From NCBI GenBank assembly GCA_022865865.1, contig JALHTN010000526.1, positions 1 to 19,606 of the forward strand: DNA of 19,606 bases, written 5' to 3'. Of the stretch, positions 6,766-13,710 are shown in pieces. The notes under the pieces are model-generated. The model ran no database searches. It had not been told where the DNA came from and saw nothing but the letters and a program-made list of their open reading frames with translations. The number at the start of each line of letters is the position of its first letter. Within the stretch, counting starts at the first letter, position 1. The position numbers were made by a program, and so were the translations under genes. Source of the DNA: Anaerolineales bacterium. GTDB lineage: Bacteria; Chloroflexota; Anaerolineae; Anaerolineales; UBA4823.

Positions 6766-7752
6766 ATGAATAAGAGCTGGTTTGTTGAGACTCACGGCGA
6801 CCCGCTGGGTGTAATTCAATCAGTAATTGCCACTGCCTGGGAAAAATTCGAACTTGACCGGCTGGTGGTTTCGATGAATGGTAGTTCCAAACCTTATCTG
6901 ATCAGTGATCCCGAGCAGCTCAACCAGGTCAATCCATTTCGGCCGTTAATGACCAAAAACACTGCGAAATACCTGCCTCAAGTTCTCGAAGATGATCGCA
7001 GTGCGCGCATTGGAGTGATTTTACGACCCTGCGAAATGCGAGCACTAGCAGAGAAAATTAAGCGTGAGGAAATTCCATCTGAGCGATTGCTGACCATCTG
7101 TGTCGATTGCCTGGGAACTTATCCGCTGGATGATTATCAATGGCGAGCTGAAAGGAAAGGTTCACCAGAACATTTAGCCTGGGAGTCATTACACTTCGCC
7201 AGGCAGGGGGGAATTGCATCCTACCGCTTCCGCTCTGCCTGCCAGGCATGCAGGACTCCCATCGGAAATGGGGCTGATATCAACATTGGGGTAATTGGGT
7301 TGCCAGTACGCCAGAAAATCATGATTGAGGCGCCTGAGCAGGTAAATACCACCCTGCTCGAAGGAGATCACATCACTGCCGGGCAAGATCAACCTCTGCT
7401 TGAACAGCGGGAGTATATTATTGGCAAACTGCTTCAACGGGGCTCTCATACCCGGCAGCGACTGGCGGACAACCTGGACAGCGTTCTACCAAGAGATGTC
7501 GATGCCTTGATCAAACAATTTGAATCTTGCGGAGAGTGCCGGGAATGCTTCGAGAGCTGTCCCCTTTGCGCAGCTGATTACCCAGCAATAGATGAGTTCG
7601 GCATCTATAGACGGGATCAGGTAAAAGAATGGATGATCTCCTGTGCCGGGTGTGGCATGTGCGAGCAAGCCTGCCCCAATCACCTGCCTTTAGTGACCAT
7701 ATTCAGCCATATCCGGGAGTTATTAATTGAGCCTCTAGGACCTATTCATTAA
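6766..7752 (+). CDS. FrhB-like (F420 hydrogenase beta-type) iron-sulfur oxidoreductase subunit
   Basis: A 328-residue soluble protein. The N-terminal two thirds resemble the FrhB/FdhB family, with VILRPCEMRALAEKI at about 84-98 and ICVDCLGTY at 111-119; family members bind FAD and pass electrons between F420, ferredoxin or other donors and Fe-S partners. The C-terminus carries two [4Fe-4S] motifs, C255-x2-C-x2-C-x3-C265-P and C293-x2-C-x2-C-x3-C303-P. Further cysteines at 159 and 162 may bind another centre. ATG 6766 is chosen because GAAGGAGAGG ends 5 nt upstream; ATG 6733 in the same frame has no ribosome site. It begins 36 bp after the HdrD-like gene and ends the operon. I infer that it brings electrons to or takes them from the HdrD-like protein. 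The assignment to FrhB is by motif recall and less certain than the Fe-S sites. Confidence 0.75.
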   Translation: MNKSWFVETHGDPLGVIQSVIATAWEKFELDRLVVSMNGSSKPYLISDPEQLNQVNPFRPLMTKNTAKYLPQVLEDDRSARIGVILRPCEMRALAEKIKREEIPSERLLTICVDCLGTYPLDDYQWRAERKGSPEHLAWESLHFARQGGIASYRFRSACQACRTPIGNGADINIGVIGLPVRQKIMIEAPEQVNTTLLEGDHITAGQDQPLLEQREYIIGKLLQRGSHTRQRLADNLDSVLPRDVDALIKQFESCGECRECFESCPLCAADYPAIDEFGIYRRDQVKEWMISCAGCGMCEQACPNHLPLVTIFSHIRELLIEPLGPIH

Positions 7753-7788
7753 TTTGCCTATTCGGGATAATTAAACAGGCAACGTCAT

Positions 7789-7819
7789 GATTGCGGGCGC
7801 GGGGAGTGCGCCCGCAATC
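7789..7819 (+). terminator. Strong hairpin closing the respiratory operon (possible terminator)
   Basis: A perfect 12-bp GC-rich stem (7789-7800 with 7808-7819) encloses a 7-nt loop, starting 36 bp after the last stop of the operon. The sequence after it (cgttaagatc) has no T run, so it is not a textbook intrinsic terminator. It may act with Rho or protect the mRNA 3' end. The stretch from here to 8046 contains no gene that I can support. Confidence 0.5.
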
Positions 7820-8034
7820 GCGTTAAGATCATAGATATCACAATCCGTGATCAAAAAAATTTAGGAAATGAAATTTCTTGGAGTCACTTAGTTTTCCATC
7901 AATTTTCATGAATGGATTGAAAGCGTCCCCCGCCATTCTTCTGGGGATTATAATCAGCCTGAATTCCAAATATGTGTTCGTAGATCTGAGCCGCGATAAT
8001 GATTCATTTTACCTTTTCCAACTGGTAAGCTCTC

Positions 8035-8040
8035 TATAAT
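8035..8040 (+). promoter_or_regulatory. Isolated TATAAT immediately before the acyltransferase-like pseudogene
   Basis: A perfect -10 box ends 6 bp before the ATG at 8047, so a transcript would start at or within the start codon (leaderless). No good -35 box is seen 16-18 bp upstream. Confidence 0.25.
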
Positions 8041-8046
8041 TCCTCA

Positions 8047-9021
8047 ATGTCTAAAACACAAAGCAATCTCGCTGGGGTAGCCGCACCCAAGACCCGCATC
8101 CAAGCCATAGATCAATTTTGGGGGTTTCGCTATTCTGCTCATGATCCTGGTGGACTACCTTAATAATATATATAGCGTACACACCTGGCTTAAACATGCC
8201 CCAGATGTAGGCTACACTATTATCGATCTAGTCGCACCGCTCTTTTTTTTCGCAATTGGAGTAGCCTATGGCATGTCTTTCAGACACAGACTTGATCGGC
8301 AAGGAGCCTGGAAAACCTACAACCTTTTTTTATCAAGAAATTTAGCGTTGATAGGATTAGGATTCTTGATCACTTTGGGCGGAGTCCTATCAAAGAACTA
8401 TCCACCTACCGCGAATTGGGGTTTGCTGCAGGCTTTGGGGGCTGCTGGTTGATTACACTATCCTTTATCCAGATCAAGGCTAAATACCGCTGGATTTTTG
8501 GATTTCTTTTACTCGCCCTTTATCAAATTCTGCTGGATCGCTTCTGGCTAACTTGGGTTATGAGTGCGGTCCATTATTGCCCGCAAGGCGCTCTCAGCTG
8601 GGGTACATTGCTGATTATCGCTTCTTCCTTGGGGGATATTTTCCTGGATCAGAAGACCGGCATGCGCTGCTTTCCATGGCTTTCACTGGCAATCTTGATC
8701 CTGGGTAGTGTGCTGGCTTTCTACCTGCCCATCAGTAAGCATCGAGCATCAGCCAGTTATGTGTTGATCAGCTTGGGATTATGCGGGCTGATATTTTTTG
8801 TTTTCCATATACTGAATGCCAGGTACCAAATTCGAATCCCGATTTTGACCGATTTCAGGAAAAATCCGTTACTGCTCTACTTACTGCACGGGTTGATATT
8901 ACCCCTTTTTGTATTACCGCTTTACCCAGGCTGGTATTTCGAATCTCCACTGTGGATTCGTTTTACCCAGACAGCACATCCAAAATTCAGCTTGTGTTCC
9001 GCGGATGGACTCAAAGATTAA
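8047..9021 (+). pseudogene. Polytopic membrane acyltransferase-like gene (heparan-alpha-glucosaminide acetyltransferase/DUF1624 type), two frameshifts
   Basis: Three reading-frame segments make one protein. Frame 1 from ATG 8047 gives RIQAIDQFWGF. Homology-like continuation (GFAILLMILVDYL) then lies in frame 2 from about 8123, and from about 8437 the frame returns to 1 (GGCWLITLSFIQIK) and runs to TAA 9021. Both breaks fall at runs of five G inside T/G tracts (8116-8124 and 8434-8441). The first looks like a one-base insertion, the second like a one-base deletion. The R-x3-D-x2-x-G-F opening and about eight membrane helices fit the heparan-alpha-glucosaminide N-acetyltransferase-like/DUF1624 family of membrane acyltransferases. 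The last 25 residues (from about 8945) are polar and unlike a membrane-protein end, so the 3' end may also be altered. Either a decaying gene or homopolymer sequencing errors. The family call is moderate. Confidence 0.6.
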
Positions 9022-9099
9022 GAAATCTCTTCCCAACATGATAGAATGATCTCTTTATCATTAACTAATTATCATCTGAACGGGAGTTTTTGACTCGCA

Positions 9100-9690
9100 A
9101 TGCCGCACCCGGAAGCCAATCGCTGGGACGAGAAGTATCGGCGCGAAAGTGATTTCTGGTTGGAAATGGAGCCGCGCTGGCTGCTGACCTCTTTCGTCCA
9201 CCTATTTCAAAAGGAGGGTCGGGCTTTAGATGCAGCCTGCGGTGTGGGTATTAATGCCATATTTCTTGCTCAGCATGGACTGAGAGTTTTCGGAATAGAC
9301 ATTTCAGAGTTCGCGCTCCGCCTGGCAAATGAACGTGCTCAGGAACTTGGCTTCCCAATTGAGACCATTGTGGCAGACCTATCAAAACCATGGCTCCCAG
9401 CTGAATATTTTGATGTGATCATAAATTTCCACTTCCTGGAACGAGCTACATTTCCAGTTTACCGCCAGGCGCTAAAACCTGGGGGTCTGGTTTTATTTGA
9501 TACGTTCACCTCGAGGAGCAATACCGTTAAATCCCCCACGTACTATCTGCAACCTGAAGAGCTCAGACATTCGTTTCAAGATTTTGAAATCATTCATTAT
9601 GCTGAAGAGATTCTGGTATCGGGCCGGAGCCATGAGGAAAGGGGAGTTGCCCAACTTGTTGCCAGAAAACCTGCGCCGAATCAGGGTTAA
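9100..9690 (+). CDS. Class I SAM-dependent methyltransferase (TehB-like)
   Basis: A 196-residue methyltransferase with a Rossmann-type SAM site: motif I ALDAACGVGINAIFLA (42-57) has the E/DxGxG-like pattern, and the acidic residue for the ribose is D67 in FGIDISEFAL. Motif IV is replaced by DVIINFHFLE, and the post-motif ALKPGGLVLFDTF is present. The N-terminal WDEKYRRESDFWLEMEPRWL resembles small TehB/thiopurine-type enzymes, where it helps close the active site. ATG 9100 is the only reasonable start, as an in-frame TGA lies at 9091-9093; the nearest purine-rich site (GGGAG, 9082-9086) is rather distant at about 13 nt. It stands alone between the pseudogene and a convergent minus-strand gene. 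The methyl acceptor is not known. Confidence 0.85.
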   Translation: MPHPEANRWDEKYRRESDFWLEMEPRWLLTSFVHLFQKEGRALDAACGVGINAIFLAQHGLRVFGIDISEFALRLANERAQELGFPIETIVADLSKPWLPAEYFDVIINFHFLERATFPVYRQALKPGGLVLFDTFTSRSNTVKSPTYYLQPEELRHSFQDFEIIHYAEEILVSGRSHEERGVAQLVARKPAPNQG

Positions 9691-9761
9691 CCAGTATTTT
9701 GGGGGAAGATAAGGAATGCAATTGGTTTATTACTAATTTTCATTTCCACATGTTCAAGCGC

Positions 9762-9800
9762 ACAAAAAAGACTGCCTGGTTTCCAGCCACAGGCAGTCTT
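9762..9800 (-). terminator. Intrinsic terminator of the SCP2-like gene
   Basis: Read on the minus strand, a 12-bp stem (9800-9789 with 9780-9769, loop of 8 nt) runs straight into a T run (complement of the A tract at 9764-9769). It lies 24 bp after the stop of the SCP2-like gene. In the plus direction the hairpin has no T run but may still help end the methyltransferase transcript. Confidence 0.85.
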
Positions 9801-9823
9801 GGATAATCAATTTTAACCACCCG

Positions 9824-10228
9824 TCATTTAGGAATATCTGTTACGTCTTGAGCACAGCGTACGAAATCAAGCACTGTAGGGACATTACGCATCAATAGAC
9901 CCATATTTCCCCGGAAATTGAGCTTCCGGGTCAACATTGCTTGCATGGGATGCAAATCACCCGTTAATATTCGTATGTAATCTTTATAATTCCCATTGAG
10001 GATAAAATCAGCATCTTTCTCAACCCCTTTTTCGACAAAATATGCCTGACGACACTTTCCATGCCACAGGTCGAAATATATTTCTACCGGCTCTTCCAGT
10101 CCATCTCCAGGATTGATCGAAAGACTTACATCGCCTTCCCAATTTTTAGCAATTTCTGCATACTGGTTATCGGTGTTGAGCTTCTCTTCAAATGAGTTTA
10201 ACCATTCTTCAGTTAGAAATTCCGCCAT
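9824..10228 (-). CDS. SCP2 sterol/lipid-binding domain protein
   Basis: A 134-residue protein that is a single SCP2-like domain. Visible features are the central NWEGDVSLSINPGDGLEEP strand-turn segment, the DADFILNGNYKDYIRILTGDLHPMQAML segment (helix that lines the lipid cavity in this family), and the KLNFRGNMGLLMRN stretch typical of the SCP2 C-terminus. Family members bind fatty acids, acyl-CoA or sterol-like lipids in a hydrophobic tunnel. There is no signal peptide, so it should be cytosolic. ATG 10228 has AGGAGT about 7 nt upstream on the minus strand. It is a single-gene unit with its own terminator; the tRNA gene upstream ends in a separate terminator. The ligand is not predictable. 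Confidence 0.75.
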   Translation of the reverse strand: MAEFLTEEWLNSFEEKLNTDNQYAEIAKNWEGDVSLSINPGDGLEEPVEIYFDLWHGKCRQAYFVEKGVEKDADFILNGNYKDYIRILTGDLHPMQAMLTRKLNFRGNMGLLMRNVPTVLDFVRCAQDVTDIPK

Positions 10229-10384
10229 AAATTACTCCTATTCTGGGTGGATTTGCTGAATAGATTGGAGATCATTGCTGGTCGACGAAACAAGCATTTA
10301 TGAAACGATCAACCCTTGCTTTATTCTCCAATTTCATCTATGCTTAACGATAATCCATGTCCCGGAAAATACGTTCTGTAATCG

Positions 10385-10418
10385 AAAACAGAAAGAAACA
10401 AACCGCCTTGCGGCGGTT
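10385..10418 (-). terminator. Terminator of the tRNA-Leu gene
   Basis: On the minus strand a 7-bp GC-rich stem with a GCAA tetraloop (10418-10401) is followed by TGTTTCTTTCTGTTTT. It begins 4 nt past the mature tRNA 3' end, as expected for a monocistronic tRNA transcript. Confidence 0.75.
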
Positions 10419-10421
10419 CAA

Positions 10422-10503
10422 TGCGCTGGGAGGGAGTTGAACCCTCACGCCTTGCGGCACATGGCCCTCAACCATGCCTGTCTGCCAATTCCAGCACCAG
10501 CGC
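10422..10503 (-). tRNA. tRNA-Leu (anticodon GAG)
   Basis: The minus strand folds into a class II tRNA of 82 nt. The acceptor stem is GCGCTGG (10503-10497) with CCAGCGC (10429-10423), and A73 is at 10422. The D-arm contains AATTGGCAGA. The anticodon stem CATGG/CCATG closes the 7-nt loop TTGAGGG, which gives anticodon GAG (reads CUU and CUC). The long variable arm has a GCAA loop (TGCC-GCAA-GGCG), and the T-arm is GAGGG-TTCAACT-CCCTC. The long variable arm and the A73 discriminator fit leucine. CCA is not encoded: the bases after A73 are TTG. Confidence 0.95.
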
Positions 10504-10515
10504 AAAAGCAAGGGT

Positions 10516-10543
10516 ATTATAATCGCCTCCCGGCGGATGTCAA
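10516..10543 (-). promoter_or_regulatory. Consensus sigma70 promoter of tRNA-Leu
   Basis: Read on the minus strand, TTGACA (10543-10538) and TATAAT (10521-10516) match both consensus hexamers exactly, with a 16-nt spacer. The predicted start is about 10509, six nt before the mature tRNA 5' end. Confidence 0.85.
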
Positions 10544-10611
10544 GACAAGCCTCCTGGTCGCAGCGTTTTGAGATAATGGGTAATGCAAAATTCAGGTAGA
10601 AAGGAGTATCT

Positions 10612-11643
10612 ATGCGCATTGTTCTGGATGCTTTAGGCAGCGATAATTGCCCAGATCCTGAAGTTCAAGCCGCGCTGCAATCAGCTGCTGATTTCAACGC
10701 TGATATTTTACTGGTTGGACCAGCGGATCAATTGCGAGACAAATTGGATGCGCAGAACAGATCCTCTTCAAGGATTGATATTGTAAATGCCCCAGATGCG
10801 ATCACTATGGAGGACAAAGGTATCCAGCTAGCCCTGAAAGCCAAACGTCCTCAAGCCAAGAATTCGATGGCGATTGGTATTGACCTGGTAAAAAATGGGC
10901 AGGCGGATGCATTTGTCACTGCAGGCAACACTGGAGGTGCCTTAGCAACAGCTTATTATCGTTTGGGTCTCATTCCTGGCCTGGAGCGCCCCGCTTTAAC
11001 AGCTTTATTTCCGGTAAAAGGTGGCCACACAGTCGTACTCGATATCGGCGCCAATCCAGAGTGCAAACCAGAACACCTATATCAATTTGCTATCATGGGT
11101 TCGATCTATGCTCAAAAAGTCCTGCAAATAGATAAACCACGCCTTGGATTACTCTCTAACGGTGAAGAGGCTGGAAAGGGGAATCAGCTGATTCAAGACT
11201 CTTATCCTCTGCTGGAGGCAAGTGGATTAAACTTCATCGGCAATGTAGAAGGAAAAGAGCTTTTCGGTGGAGAGGCAGATGTGGTCGTTATGGATGGGTT
11301 TACCGGGAATATACTGCTCAAATCGAGTGAAGCGGTGGCGAAATTGCTGATAGACTCCCTGAGAGAAGAATTAATGAGCAGCTTTCGAACGAAAGTTGGC
11401 GCTGCGCTTGCCAAACCAGCATTCGACATTATCAAGGAGATGTTAGATCCAGCAGAAGTCGGTGCTGCCCCTTTGCTTGGGGTTAATGGACTGGTGTTCA
11501 TCGGTCACGGAAGATCGAATGCTTACGCCCTGGTCAACGCAATCCGGAATGCAAAGAAAGCAGTCGAGGCTGATTTGCTGAATGCAATCCAGGAAGCTGT
11601 CAAAGAGCAGCTAACCTCAGCTGCCCATCCAGGAGAATCATGA
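10612..11643 (+). CDS. plsX: Phosphate acyltransferase PlsX
   Basis: A 343-residue PlsX, which converts acyl-ACP and phosphate into acyl-phosphate for the first step of phospholipid synthesis (with PlsY). Family blocks appear in order: LDALGSDNCP (5-14, usually DAMGGD), ITMEDKG (64-70), FVTAGNTGGALA (101-112), VVLDIGANPECKPEHL (141-156), LGLLSNGEEAGKGNQL (178-193), NFIGNVEGKELF (207-218), DVVVMDGFTGN (223-233) and GVNGLVFIGHGRSNA near the end. The length is normal. ATG 10612 has AAAGGAG at 10600-10606. The stop overlaps the fabF start by 4 bp (ATGA), so the two are translationally coupled. The DALGSD and GNTGG variants differ from the proteobacterial consensus but keep the fold-defining residues. 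Confidence 0.95.
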   Translation: MRIVLDALGSDNCPDPEVQAALQSAADFNADILLVGPADQLRDKLDAQNRSSSRIDIVNAPDAITMEDKGIQLALKAKRPQAKNSMAIGIDLVKNGQADAFVTAGNTGGALATAYYRLGLIPGLERPALTALFPVKGGHTVVLDIGANPECKPEHLYQFAIMGSIYAQKVLQIDKPRLGLLSNGEEAGKGNQLIQDSYPLLEASGLNFIGNVEGKELFGGEADVVVMDGFTGNILLKSSEAVAKLLIDSLREELMSSFRTKVGAALAKPAFDIIKEMLDPAEVGAAPLLGVNGLVFIGHGRSNAYALVNAIRNAKKAVEADLLNAIQEAVKEQLTSAAHPGES

Positions 11644-12887
11644 GCAGTCCACGCGCCGTAATCACAGGTCTTGGTGCAATTACTCCCCTTGGGGAAACCA
11701 TCGAAGGCATCTGGAAAAACCTATTGGCAGGTCGTTCGGGTGTACGTAAGATCTCCCAATTTGATGCTAGCGGATTACCCTCTCAAATAGCCGGTGAAAT
11801 CCCCGATTTCATCCCAACCAAATATCTTGATAAAAAGGATGCCCGCAGATTAGCCCGTTCCTCCCAAATAGCGTTGGCAGCTGCCATGCTGGCTGTTGAA
11901 GATGCTGGATTGCCAGCCACAATGCCTGACCCGGAAAGGTCGGCGGTCTATTTCGGTACCGGAATTGGTGGTTTGGATGTTTACGAGGACAACAACAAGG
12001 TTTATCAGGAAAGAGGCTATTCGCGAGTCAATCCATTCTCCCTACCCGGAACCATCCCAAATATGGCTGCTTTCGCGATCGGTCGCCAATTCCAGTGCTT
12101 GGGTCCAAACTTCACAATTGCCACAGCCTGTGCGACCAGCACCCAGGCTCTCGGAGAAGCATGTGAACTGATACGCCGCGGACTTGCGGACGTGGTATTT
12201 TCAGGTGGAACAGAAGCCATGATCCGAGATTTTGCAGTCGTTGGGTTTATCGCCATGAGAGCTCTTACCTCCAGCTTCAATGACAATCCAGAACAAGCAT
12301 CACGCCCCTTCGACCTCAATCGAGAGGGGTTTGTGTTTTCAGAAGGGGCAGGAGTCTTGATCGTTGAGGAACTGGAACATGCTCGCAAACGTGGTGCTCA
12401 CATCTACGCAGAGATCGCTGGGCATGCAGCCTCATCAGATGGATTCCACATGGCAGCACCAGATCCTGAAGGCGCTGGCCCTGCACGGGCGATGAAATGG
12501 GCGCTCGCGGATGCGGAGATGAATCCAGAAGATATTGATTATATCAACGCTCATGGGACCTCCACCGCTTTAAACGACCCAACTGAGACCCGAGCGATTA
12601 AGAATGTATTTGGGGCACAGGCATATCAGGTCCCAATCAGCTCTACGAAATCCATGATGGGTCACGCCATGGGGGCTTCAGGAGCCTTGGAAGCGATCGT
12701 ATGTGCACAAGCAATACAGCATGGTTGGTTGCCACCAACTATTAATTACGAAACGCCTGATCCTGAATGCGATTTAGATTATGTTCCCAACCAACCTCGC
12801 CAAGTAGCGATCAACTCAGCCCTGTCAAATTCATTCGGTCTTGGTGGTCAAAATGCATGTCTAATATTGAAGCGCTACCCGGGTTAA
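11640..12887 (+). CDS. fabF: Beta-ketoacyl-ACP synthase II
   Basis: A 415-residue condensing enzyme that extends acyl-ACP with malonyl-ACP in fatty-acid synthesis. The Cys-His-His triad is complete: C164 in ATACATST, H305 in NAHGTST and H342 in MMGHAMG; K337 in STKSMMGH is also kept. The length matches FabF rather than FabH. The C-terminal loop reads SFGLGGQN (398-405), where most FabF proteins have FGFGGTN; the replaced phenylalanine is the acyl-pocket gatekeeper in E. coli FabF. AGGAGA at 11631-11636 precedes ATG 11640, inside the end of plsX. The plsX-fabF pair is a common lipid-synthesis arrangement; acpP and the other fab genes are not in the window. Confidence 0.95.
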   Translation: MSSPRAVITGLGAITPLGETIEGIWKNLLAGRSGVRKISQFDASGLPSQIAGEIPDFIPTKYLDKKDARRLARSSQIALAAAMLAVEDAGLPATMPDPERSAVYFGTGIGGLDVYEDNNKVYQERGYSRVNPFSLPGTIPNMAAFAIGRQFQCLGPNFTIATACATSTQALGEACELIRRGLADVVFSGGTEAMIRDFAVVGFIAMRALTSSFNDNPEQASRPFDLNREGFVFSEGAGVLIVEELEHARKRGAHIYAEIAGHAASSDGFHMAAPDPEGAGPARAMKWALADAEMNPEDIDYINAHGTSTALNDPTETRAIKNVFGAQAYQVPISSTKSMMGHAMGASGALEAIVCAQAIQHGWLPPTINYETPDPECDLDYVPNQPRQVAINSALSNSFGLGGQNACLILKRYPG

Positions 12888-12956
12888 AATTCCAATGCAT
12901 GTCTGAAAAATGATCTGATGTGCAAATATATTAATAAGAATGGGAAATCATAGAAT

Positions 12957-13652
12957 ATGGAAATAACAACGAATGATCGCTTGATCAAACGCAATGCTCG
13001 TATCGGGCAAATCACCAGCATCACTGGATTGGTGGTCTTAGCTGGCGGTATGTTTATCTCATTTACCAGACCTGAGATGTTTTCGATATCCCTGGTCGCG
13101 CTGCTGATCGGATTTGGATTATCTCAGATCGGAATTTATTTTGGAAATCGCTGGGGTCGCCGCCCCAGGCCGGATGAGGTATTAGATGCTGCTCTCAAGG
13201 GACTGGATGCTCGTTACAGCCTGTACCATTACTCAACGCCAACCTCTCACCTGCTGGTTGGGCCGGCAGGTGTATGGGTGTTAATGCCCCGTCACCAGGC
13301 AGGCATGATCACGTATGATGAAGGAAAGAAACGCTGGCGGCAAAAAGGCGGGAACATTTATCTTAAGATTTTTGCTCAGGAAAACCTGGGACGTCCTGAT
13401 ATGGAGGTCGGTTCTGAGATTAACGCCATAGCCAGCTATCTCGAGAAGCACCTGGATGAGGAAAATATTCCGGACGTGCAGGCCGCCCTAGTGATGACAA
13501 ATGAAAAATGCGAGGTAGATGCAGATAACGCTCCGGCTCCAACCTTAGAAGTTAAGAAATTAAAGGATTTCATCAGAAAAACTGCTAAAGGGAAACCCAT
13601 ATCCTTGGATTTGGTAAAAGAAATTCAGAACGCTTTCAACAAAGAGGATTAA
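12957..13652 (+). CDS. Membrane protein with NERD-like domain, function unknown
   Basis: A 231-residue protein with two adjacent membrane helices (about 17-36 and 41-62), then a basic stretch (GNRWGRRPRPDE) and a soluble domain. The domain begins DEVLDAALKGLDARYSLYHY and continues SHLLVGPAGVWVLMPRHQAG, a pattern like the start of nuclease-related (NERD) domains: a conserved 'h-hVGP.Gvhvh' strand pair. The lysine usual after that strand pair in NERD proteins is not obvious here, so catalytic activity is doubtful. The C-terminus is charged and helical (KKLKDFIRKTAKGKP). The ribosome site is weak, and no alternative start fits better. It follows fabF by 69 bp and ends 6 bp before a bidirectional terminator. 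The function is unknown and the family call is tentative. Confidence 0.6.
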   Translation: MEITTNDRLIKRNARIGQITSITGLVVLAGGMFISFTRPEMFSISLVALLIGFGLSQIGIYFGNRWGRRPRPDEVLDAALKGLDARYSLYHYSTPTSHLLVGPAGVWVLMPRHQAGMITYDEGKKRWRQKGGNIYLKIFAQENLGRPDMEVGSEINAIASYLEKHLDEENIPDVQAALVMTNEKCEVDADNAPAPTLEVKKLKDFIRKTAKGKPISLDLVKEIQNAFNKED

Positions 13653-13654
13653 AT

Positions 13655-13690
13655 AAAAAAAACTGGTGGTTATTAGCGACCACCAGTTTT
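13655..13690. terminator. Bidirectional intrinsic terminator between convergent genes
   Basis: A perfect 12-bp stem (13659-13670 with 13679-13690), loop of 8 nt. The plus direction ends in TTTT and an AT-rich tail. The minus direction ends in a long T run (complement of the A tract at 13655-13662). It serves both the NERD-like gene (plus) and the SPFH gene (minus), whose stops lie 3 and 21 bp from the stem flanks. Confidence 0.9.
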
Positions 13691-13710
13691 ATATATTGTT
13701 ACTTTGCGCA

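Noticed and set aside
10275..10619. Open frames on both strands across the tRNA region
   Set aside because: They cross the tRNA-Leu, its promoter and its terminator, and give no protein-like pattern.
12017..12388. Minus-strand open frame of 123 codons inside fabF
   Set aside because: Shadow of fabF: Ser/Ala-rich, low-complexity composition and no start signal.
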